In this document: piece by piece, positions 43,401 to 54,753 of the stretch | Position numbering within the stretch: the first letter of the stretch is position 1 | Layout of the letters: each line of letters starts with the position of its first letter | NCBI RefSeq assembly: GCF_037975245.1 | Contig: NC_092574.1 | Span: 12,613,213-12,677,212, forward strand | Length of the DNA: 64,000 bases | Reading direction: 5' to 3' | DNA from: Apostichopus japonicus | Lineage: Eukaryota; Echinodermata; Holothuroidea; Aspidochirotida; Stichopodidae | Position numbers and translations under genes: made by a program | Notes under the pieces: generated by a model | Seen by the model: only the letters and a program-made list of their open reading frames with translations | What the model was told of the DNA's origin: nothing | Databases searched by the model: none

Positions 43401-46400
43401 GAGTTAATGCAACAAAATTGGGCCTAAATAGTACCAAAACTATTTTGCCCAAACAAAGTGGCTCAAAATGAATTTTTTCCCAAAAAACTGAACCCCAAAT
43501 GGTGCCAAAATATTGGGCCCCACATATTTTAAATCAAATTTGGGTGCATCTAGATGGCCTATATGTACCAGCTATTGACTGTACCGAGTTTGGCTACAAT
43601 CTGACTTAGGTTCCAAAGTTATTGCAATGTAAACAAAATAAGAGTCTAAAGGGTCCCAAAAATATTGGGCCCCACAAATTTGGACCAAAAGAATGTGTCC
43701 CTGCATGCATTTGAGATAGAAATAAAGTTTGGGTCTCCCAAAACTTGGCACGGAATATTTTGGGGCCCAGATAGTCCCAAAAAATTAGGCCTGCATGCAC
43801 CAGCTTTAAACCCACAACAGTATAGCATGTTTGGCTACAATCTGACTTACGGTTGCGGAGTTATGGCAGTAGAGATTTTTATATTTTGACCCCATAACCT
43901 CATTAATAGTCATTAGGTCAGCACTAAAAAAAAAAAGGGCACAGTGTCCTTCTCACTATAATACATTGACATAGTTTGACAATATCCATCTCTCCATTCT
44001 TCAGTTATTGCAGACCCATGCAAGTGTCACAGAACGCACACACTCCCAAACCTGACTGCATAGGCTCCTTGGCTTCCAGCAAGGAACCAATCATAAGCCA
44101 TTTCAAATGCCTCAAAAGAAAGTTGAAAGGACTTTGTGAGAACATTTTCAAAACATTTTGATTCAGTCCATGTTGGATGAAATTAGACTGTTGGCTGTTT
44201 TAGCGAAAATAAATAATCTTACATTTTTAAGTGAAGTGTGCTATAGATATGCAATTTGTTTTTCCATTGTGAAAATATCCATTGCTTCTGACATGCCTAT
44301 GAGAATGAAAACCTGTCTGTGAAATAAATTCAACTTCTAATAGCCATGCTCACCGTTCAACTAGCTGTCAAATGGCATAGGAGAACAGGCATATTTTGGT
44401 GGAAATGACAATAGAAGGCAGGCACTTCTGTTGACCATATGCAACCTTTGCTTCAAGTGAGAACCTGACAAAAATTATGGCAAAAAAAATCACCCACGAA
44501 AAATAAAAAGGAGATTCTGACCCTGCCTGCTCCCTCCCTTCCCCCCCCCCCCTGACCTTTTCCCTTTTCAAAGTTCATATTTCATAATAAAATATTGGCC
44601 AAGCTCAGAGCTCTTCCTCTATACAGCACATGGAAGCAGGAAGATTTTATGGCCCAACAAAGATTTTCTTCACTAATAATTCTCCCAACACATGGAAGGT
44701 TACACACTCAACCATCAATAACATATATACTCACAGAATATACCCCCTAAGGTTCCGCCATCATTTTTGCAAGCTGTTACGCGTAGGAATTCACCAAACC
44801 CAGTCTGCACTATTGATAACGATTCAATAGTGATTAAAGAAGCTGAAAGCAAAAATACAGCAAAGGTTGAAAAATGTTCAATCTAGTTATGATGAGACTT
44901 TGGTTCTTTCCAATCGAAATTTCCCTTGAGAAAAAACAAGCAAAAAGAACCCTGTATTAACTGTATTCACTGCCCTCCAATGTAAGAAACTACTTACTGC
45001 TCTCGCAGTATAACCTTTATCTTCAGCTTCCATGATCTCTGTCAAGAAATTTCAAAATTTCCCTGTTTTGGATATCAAAAATTCTTATCCAATGGATACA
45101 TCGTTAACATAGAATAAATAAATAAAAAATTTATAATAAACATGACACAAATACTATCAGACACAGTCTGTCAAGTCAATTTTAAAAGAGAGAGAAAATT
45201 TAAAAAAAAAATGAAATAAAAAATAAAAGATTTTAATCAGTGTGTTCATCATTCATTCAGGTCAGTGGGCACTTTCTGCTTAAATTCAAAGATATTAGAC
45301 AATCGGACAAATATGAATTCAAAAAAGATTTTACACGGTAATCACTGAATTTTTGCAACGAAAAGTTATAGACTTGAGCCACAAAGGACACACCAGCTCA
45401 CAAATAATGGCATTAAAGAGACCTTCACTGTCAGCTAGTTTTAATGCCTCAAAATTATAAGTCCCTACCCACAGTCATGCAAAAACAATGAAAACTGTTT
45501 TTGAACAACTATTCATGGGTTTTAAGAAGAACTCACCAGTGGAACCTACAGGATATGTGTAAACTAGTAACTCTGGACCTCTGACTTCATCAATGCTGAG
45601 CATACCAAGTTGGACTGTAGTAAATCCAAAAGAAGGGAGTTGAAGAGTAATCGACTCTACCTGACGTGCTCCGGAAAGAGTATTACCGGAGGTAACGGCA
45701 AAGTTACCACTTCCGGTGATGGCATTTGTTGTTAGAGCTATGAAGAAACAGAAAAGCTAGTTTTTAACATAAAAAAGTAATGAACTAGGTTGCAAGCAAT
45801 GTTTAATATTTATTTTGATTTTTGCTTTAGATATTATTTCAATTTTGTTGGTTCACACATATGCAATTGTTCATATATAGCAGTTGTGTTCAATGTGTGC
45901 TAGGTTTATATGTTAAGTGTAATTTTGACTGATATCCACAGGTTTCATTTTGCATGTGACATTTGAAGCAAGAGAGTGACCCTGCACTCCTTCATAGGAA
46001 CACAAATTTGGCAAACATATATGACGCTATAACTTAAAACATCATAACTCAAATTTCATCATTTAGTTAATTCTTTCCTCCAAGTTTTAGTATCATGAGG
46101 TTCTTACAAGGTCTAGTCCGATTTGATATAAAAGTAGATGAATTTTGCAGAAATACTAGAGCATATTTTAGTTTCAAGTGACATAACATGATCTAATAAC
46201 AACAATTACAGAAATGTTTAAAGAGAAAATCAGTAGGTAATCAAACAACAGTCCATTCCGCGGTAAAATGTTTTCAATCAGCAATACCCCCAGTTTCTTT
46301 CATTTTTGACCATTCACAAGTGACCATTTGACACTTGACAGTGATTTGAACTTTGTTATATCTGTAGTATGAACATGATTTTTGTTTTTTTTTATTTTTT

Positions 46401-49400
46401 ACTTTTGCCATGTGTTTTTTATGTAATTCTCCATTTAGTATCAGTATGTACACTACCATATGCAAGGTAAGCTTGTAGTGCCTTCATGTTGTGTATACAA
46501 AAACAACTTTAAGTTGCAAAGTACTCCTACATAATGGTTCAAGAATGTACTCATCCATGTTATTTAATATTTGCAACTCTATATTCTAAATTTACCCCTC
46601 CATGTTGTGAATGAACTTATTCATATTCTATATATACACCCTCAATGTTTTGTATGTAATTACTAATTATTCATGTTGCGTAATGCTGTACCCCTCCATG
46701 TTTTGTATGTATTTATCCATGTTGTGTAAGTATGTACCCATCCATGTTGTTTATGTACTTTCAATATTCTATATTTACCCACTCTATGTTGTGAATGTAA
46801 TTATCCAAGTTGTGTCATTATGTACCCCTCCATATAGTGTATGCAAACATCCATGTTGCGTAAATATGTATCCCTCCATGTTGTGTAAATAAGTATCCAT
46901 GGTGGGTCATATGTACCCCTTCATGTTGTGAATGTAATTATCCATGTTATGTCATTATATACCCCCTTCATGTTGTGTTTATAATTATCCATGTTGTGTC
47001 ATTATGTACCCCTCCATGTTGTGTATGAAACTATCCATGGTGTGCCATTATGTAACCCTCCCCATGTTGTAAATGCAATTATCCATGTTGTGTCATTATG
47101 TACCCCTCCATGTTGTATATTTAATTATCCATGTTGTGTCATATGTACCGCTCCATGTTGTGTACTTAATTATCCATGTTGTGTACTTATGTACCCCTTC
47201 ATGTTGTGTATATAATTATCAATGATGTGTCATATGTACCCCTCCATGTTGTGTACTTAATTATCAACGGTGTGTCATATGTACCCCTCCATGTTGTGTA
47301 CTTAATTATCAATGGTGTGTCATATGTACCCCTCCATGTTCTGTACTTAATTATCAATGGTGTGTCATATGTACCCCTCCATGTTGTGTACTTAATTATC
47401 CATGTTGTGTACTTATGTACCCCTTCATGTTGTGTATATAATTATCCATGCTGTGTCATTATATTGTGTAATTACATACATCCCTATGTTGTGTATATAC
47501 TGAGTCATATTGTTTAAGAGTCTGCTGATCCGTGATGTGTATTAAATATTCTGTTCTGTGTACAAAGTTTGCAATCCTCCTTGATGCATAAGGATGTATT
47601 CCCTCATGTTATTAAAGTATATCCTATAACATAATGTGAAGCTATCTCTTCCTTCATGTTGTGTATGTCGCCGACAGAAATTGCTCATCTCCAACATTAT
47701 CTTTCAGTATTTGTTAATACCAATACTAAAGTAACTTACTAAGAGGTGATTGCCCAAATTGCCGCACAGATAAATCTACACTGAGTGAAGATCCAGCTGT
47801 GCCTGCTATAGCAGCTCTTGCAAATGTTGCTCTTCCTGAAAAAAGTGTGATAAAAAATGGTTAATATTCAAATGTTTTCACACAAGGATATAACCTTGTA
47901 TCATATGAGTCATACAAGTTTGTTGAGTTAAAGAGGATATCAATCGAACAATAAAACTAACAATAACAAGAATCAGCTTAATTAAGTATCTTTTCCAAGT
48001 AGGCCATGCTCCTAATGGAATCATCAAAATTAAGTTTGGCTGTTCTATGGGCATATTAGATCAAATTATTTGTACTATTATGGCTTTCCATCGCATCCTT
48101 TTGTAACATTTAATTGCTTATAAAAACAATATGTTCAAGAATTTTTTTTTTCCATGCCCAACTTCATAACAAAAAAAAAGCCTATCAGTTAAAATGGTAG
48201 GAGGGATGAACTAAAACTTGCATGAGCATGCTAGAAGTTTGTTAAACCACATATTACAATTAACGAAAGACAATGCTCTTTAGTTATTACACCAAACCAG
48301 CTCATATAAAGAAACATAGTAGTTCACCTTGTCGGAAGTTATGGCAATACACCTCAGAGAGTTGGCCACTGGAAGAAAGCATGTATGTGACAATGGTTAA
48401 TCAAAGAGTCTGATAAACTGGAATGACATTGGGAATAGCAGGACGATACATGGATAGGAGGTATAACTCAATCGACGACTAGTCCATATGCGGAGTGCAT
48501 CCAGAAATAGCATTATCGTACATTCATACAAAACACTAACTAAACATCAAACAGAATGTTGCGATTTGGTATATGTATATTCGGTATATGTTAAGGTTAT
48601 CTATTTTTTTTAGGGGGGGGGGAGTTCTTTTATAGGTGTTAAGGTTATCCATTTTCTTTGATGGGAGAACTCTATTTGATTAAGCCCAAAAGGGTTTCTT
48701 AGTTTACTTCCTTTCACATTTTTTACTTATTTGCAGTTATGTTGTATTGTTCACCTTGTTATACTATGTGATAAAACAAATAATAATAATAATAATTCTT
48801 TATTATTCTTTGATTAAAGTTAACATTCTCAAACCAATGTAAATGCACCAATAAAGTACCAAGAATGACAGAAATAGGTTATGTATTTAGTACAGTGAAC
48901 AACACTACAATTAAGTCAGAAGGATCTGACACTAAGCATGCTACACGTGCAGTTGTCACAGCAACACGAACCGACAGCAGTATAGTGCACTGACATAATG
49001 GTCACTGATGTGTACTATGCATACGTACTGACTAAATTACATTGTATGTACTTTAATTGTATGTACTCTTATGAATTGAGTCACAACCACATATATGTGA
49101 GCACTTTAAAAAAGAGAGATCTCATGCAAGCACTTAAATTTGCAGTGTAATGGCTTTTATAATGGACGGTATCAGACTAAATGATGTGTGAACGAGGACT
49201 TGACTCATTTACTTTCTTTTCAATAATGACGTCTACCTGTACTGTTCCTTGAAATGTGCATTTCTTGAATACAGTCGCCTGAATATTGTGGATGTTGTGT
49301 CTGTAACGGTAGGCCTAGAGGTTATAAGCAAGTGTTAATATTGATGGTGTTCTAACATTGACTAGTCAATTGTGGTGTATATCGTCTTTTGTTGCACCCA

Positions 49401-52400
49401 GGACATTTTAAAATTGCCTGTTTGATTCCATCGCCAATTTGAAAACTACACTAACTAATAACTGCTGATACTAACAATAGGCCCTTTATATTTTGATGGT
49501 AACTTAACACCATAATATTAATAACATTTAACACCGGTTTTGATGTCAGCATTGCTAAATGAGGTTATCATTGTTGCTTGCACCCTATGGTTAGAATATT
49601 TCAGGCCAAAAGTTTGCTTTTTCAGACGTTTTGGTCATCATTTTCCCATGGGGTGTTTCCATTGAGGGACTTGTTTCTATACTGTACTTGATCTGATTGT
49701 TGATTTGACTTACTTAAGGTGGCTAGCTGGAAACAAGCTTGCCAAGCCAAGATTCTTCCTGTGTTTTGAAACTGATATGCATCTGACTAACCATGCATTA
49801 TCTGTGGTTTAATTCCAGGTAGGCTGGAGACAACGAGCCAATCAGATTTTAGACTTTTGAATAAGTATGAATGAATTACAGCTAAAGACAAGAAGTAAGC
49901 TGTATAAATGTTCCTGTCCCCTTCTCTATCTTTACCACTGCCCCTTCCCAGTCAGTCCAAGAGAAGACAATATAGGGCTTAAAGGGTGTGAAGACTCGCG
50001 CAAAAAGAAACGTCTAATGCCGGTAATCTGACCTAGGTTCGAATGAGGTGTAACAGAAGTGTTAGACACCACCATCGATCCCAGAAAATTCACACACACA
50101 GCTTGCTACCATCGGTAATTAGACACTAGTGTACAGTCAGTACATACAGCTGCGGTCAATACCCACAACACAGTGTGCAAACAATACAGCGATGGACATC
50201 TCAGGTCCAGCTTAAGATAACAAGGTATCACGTTTCATTACTGTACTGTCTGCATTTTTTAGCGACATGAACAAAACGTCAATTGCAAGCAACGGAAAGT
50301 TAACTTTTTCAGATGGCCGCACACGGTTTGGGGCGAGTCTTCAATGCCTTTAAGTTGATATGATATGATAGAATGATGCAGCAAAGTCTTAAGAGTTATC
50401 GATACAGAGGAGATGAATCTATTATAACGTCAGCTTAACGACACAAAATATATCATACAAAGAAAACCCCTCAGAAAAAACAATGGTACTCACTCGAATT
50501 GGTCAGAAAATTGAAAGCAGGTGGTTTGTGGTAGTGGAGCTGTTGTTTCATTGTAAATAAACCGCAATCGAAACTCTGAAGGAGTATTTGGGGCAGTGAT
50601 TTGATTTCCTCTTAGTGTCACAATAGCTTCTCCACTGAAAACAAGTTCATTATCCACATTTTAGGTATGAGGTGATATCTTGTTTGTTTTAATGGATTAA
50701 GCAAGCCTGAAGACATTGATTTTAAAAATTACAAATTAACAATAAACTGTGATCAAATCACTCGTCCCTGAAAGAGTGGCTCAACCACTGAACAAAGAGT
50801 CTTACCATACATTTCACAACATATTGACTTACCTGACTCGATCTACACAGTTTACAGCCACATAGCGACTGTCTTGCATTATGGTCCAACTTTGGTATAA
50901 AATGTTTTCCAAAACTTCACAAAATCATTTTATTTTGGAAGTATGTAATTTACTCATGTCTGTATAACAGTAACCATGAAATTCACTCTAGCAACACCCC
51001 CTCTCAAACTTGTTCGTTATTCAGTCATTGGCTTTAAAGTTGGATGATACTGTAGTTCTTGTCTAGAGTCGGAAATGCTTCGGCTTTACCAGCATTGTCT
51101 GTGTATTGTGTAGTATTTATAACACCAAGAGTAGGTCTACAATTAGGAAGTGTTTAACTTGTTTTATACTCCTTTCTCTGATATGGACCATCATCTACAA
51201 ACAGATACCCCACTCTGCGACTAGACAAAGACATTCACATGACAAACTCATGCAGCAGCTTTCATAGGCTACTCATTTAATGCGGTAATTTTACAAGCAA
51301 CAACTTACTTTACTACACCCTGCTCATATTGCAAAGGGTTATTGTATAATGCTTCCAAGGGTAAGTCACTGGTCAAGCCTGTAGCACTGATGATGGCAGT
51401 GGAGCTCAATTGCAACAGGTTGCATGGTTCAGCCACAGCCACAGCCACAAACTGTATTGTGAACTGGAGAGATGTGCGGCTCATTTCAATGCCATTTACG
51501 TTGGTGTCTATGATCACCAAGGGCACAGTAATCTCACTGACACCAGTAGCAGGTATCGTAAGTTGACATGGATTCGCCTATGTAGGAATAATTATGTAAC
51601 AATCATAAAATGACCAGGATACCAAACAGGGATCTACTTGATATAGTAAGATACTATCCAAACTGAACAAAACATTTCAATCATAAATATAACCTACTGA
51701 TGTAGAAGAGTTCAGTCATGGAAATTCCCACTTTAACAATATGAGTTGTAATTTCCAATTCACAACAGGGGAAAACAAATGATTCAATTCCTGTTTGTTG
51801 AGATATCGTGTTTACAAGCTTTTTTTGAAGATTTCCCATTAAGCCCCATCCATACAAGAATAGTTATGAGGTACAGTTGTTGTTGTTCTTCTTCTTCTTC
51901 TTCTTGCAAAATTATGTATTTACTATGTAATTACATCACCATAATCCAGTATGAACTAAATGGAATATTTTGTTGAAGAGATATTGACATTTTCAGAATT
52001 TTACATTATTTCTGCCCACACATTCAATATGCAAGATAGTCCTACCAAAACGATAGGGATCATCTACTGACCATGACCAAAATATATACCAAGTATGACA
52101 CGAATCACATATTTCCTTCTTGAGATACCGTGCTTACAAGCTAGTGCGCATCCACACACATACACCCACCAGCACATGCACACATATATGTCAACTTGTC
52201 TGCATAGGTTAGGATGGATGTCAAACCACCGAAGCAAGAACAACAGGATCTTCGTTTCCACTACCCCCTCCCCCTTCCTCCTCCTTCCTGTCAGCGTAGT
52301 CATATACCAGAGATTGTAACTACCAATGTGCAAACAAAACAGAATAAGCTGAATATTTGCCATTTTAGAACAAGGAACTGCATACAGTCAGCTTAGCAGT

Positions 52401-52672
52401 ATTGAGAATGACTTGCACACAGACATTGCCATCAATCAATCTGACAAATAGTGTCATAATACCTGCAATGATATGCCGCCCCCTAGCACACATGGTCCTC
52501 CACACGCTGCAGCAGTATTATCAATTTCACATTTGGTTGTATCAAAACGATCAGACTCATAAACTGTAGATAATAAAAGGAAATGAAACTACATTCTCAT
52601 GAGAAATTGCTAATAAATTAATGTTGAAATATCTTAAAAGTTAAATTAGTTGTATTTTTGCTATATCCATAT

Positions 52673-52727
<55 letters not shown>

Positions 52728-54692
52728 AATAACGGAAAAACTGTTAAACAACTATGCTGCATTTAGAGAAAGGCTGGATCTCGAGTGAGATACAATAATT
52801 GAATTAGGTAAGTGATTGGAAGTAAAACAGCCAATGTTTGGTTTTTGCAGAGCTTTCGAGCAAAACTAGCTCTTCTTCAGTGCATGATCACCGAAAGTGA
52901 CAAGGAGTAGCAGGAATTGAAACTGTTTTATAGAGAAGATGTCGGCATGGTTGTAAAGGCAAAGCGACTTACTGATTTCTGCTGAATTGAGCAGAAGTTT
53001 TAGAAATTCGGATTATTTTAATCCGCGTCGGATTATTTGAATCCGATTCCGTCGTAATTGTAAAGGAATTGTTTTGGTTTATCTGGGACAGCAAATCGTT
53101 TCTGACGTTTAAACCGAATGGTGCCGTGGTCTTTAGGTTTAGTTCCCAGAAATTTTCTTTCGCTTTCCTAGATTTATCTGTCCAAGAATCGTTCTGGTCA
53201 ATGGCAATAACACGCAAATTCTCAATTGAATGATTTTGGAGATTGAAGTGATTTGCAACAGGTTGGTAGATCTGTTTTGTTTTGATCGCCGATCTATGTT
53301 GTGTCATTCTCATTCTAAGAGTGTTTTTTGACTCTCCAATGTATTGTAAGTTACAAATATTGCAGTAGATGAGGTAAATGACATTTTTGGATAGGCAGTT
53401 AATTTTGTGCCGAATTTGGAACGTGCGTTTGGTTTGGTTGCTCTGAAAGGCCCTGGTCAAATCGACAAGTAAGCACGTTTTGCAATTTTGTGTACAGGGC
53501 GATGATCCTGTAGTTTCTGTTTTACTTTCCCCTAATGGGGTGTCATCCCAAAGGGATGCCCGAACTAAGATATCCCGTAGGTTGCTGGGTCTTTTAAAAG
53601 CGATGACAGGTAATTCTGGGAATACTGATTTCAGGCGTTCGGTGCCTTGAAGTAGGTGAAAATTCTTCTGAATGATATTAGCCAGTGGTGGGAGACCAGG
53701 GTGGAATTCAGTAACCAATGATACCCTTTTGGAACTGGTTTGACGAGTTTTGTACGTCAATGTTTCGGTACGGGGTTTGCTTTTAGCCTTTTTGATGGCA
53801 TTTTCAATAGTACCCCGAAAATACTGTCTGTTTAGGTGTTGTGACAGTTCTTTAGTGCGTGAATCAAAATCGACTTCAGAGGAGCAAATGCATCGAATGC
53901 GCAACGCTTGACTGTACGGAATATTTCTGGTACAGTGACGTGGATGGCAACTGCTTGGTAAGAGGTAGTTGTGCTTGTTCGTGGGTTTATTGAACAAGTC
54001 TGTTTTGAGTGAACCATTTTGTAGGGTCACGGTGGTGTCCAGAAAGTGAAGGCCATGTCCAGAAAAATCAGCAGTGAATTTGATAGTGTGATGAAACAAG
54101 TTTATGTCATCGATGAAGAGTTTTAGATTTGCCTCACCATGGGTCCATATCATAAAGATATCGTCAATGTAACGTAACCAAGTGTGGTTTCAAGTTTTGT
54201 CGAGATAAAAATTCTTTCTCGAGGTTTCCCATAAAGATGTTGGCAAAAGACGGTGCCATTTTGGTACCCATTGCGGTGCCATGAATTTGGAGGTAGTGTT
54301 TGTTGCCAAATACCAGATTATTGTTGGTCAAGATAAGTTGCATTAATTCCGCCAATTCTTTCTTTGTGGGGGTTTTGCCACGTTTCGGTTTGAATGCTTT
54401 TGTGCAGGCCGTAATGCCCTCTTCGTTGGGGATATTTGTGTATAACGAAGACACATCCAAGGTAACTAACAGAGAAGATAAGGGAAGATTTTTTATTTCC
54501 CCAATTTTCCGGATAAAATCCGTAGTGTCCTGCACATAGGACGGTAGGGCCGAAACGAGAGGTTGGATGAGGAGATCCACGAATTTGGAAATTTTTTCAG
54601 TCGCTGTGCCATTACCCGATATTTTGGGCCTCCCGGGATTGCCTTCTTTGTGAATTTTAGGCAGAAAATAAAAGGGACCAGGTTTTGGGTCG

Positions 54693-54753
<61 letters not shown>

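Larger units (their letters stand above)
52727..54693 (-). mobile_element. Penelope-like retroelement (RT + GIY-YIG), 5'-truncated, between (TA)n tracts
   Basis: About 1.97 kb on the same strand as the host gene, in the E2-E3 intron. Coding homology starts at about 54690 directly next to a (TA)n run and ends at 52969; about 240 bases of 3' non-coding sequence follow, including a ctgaagaagagct...gctcgaaagctctgc inverted pair, then a second (TA)n run. The N-terminal half of the reverse transcriptase is missing. Confidence 0.9.

Noticed and set aside
46611-47517. Cys/Tyr/Val-rich repeat ORFs on plus strand
   Set aside because: A product of the ccatgttgtgt minisatellite with changing frames.
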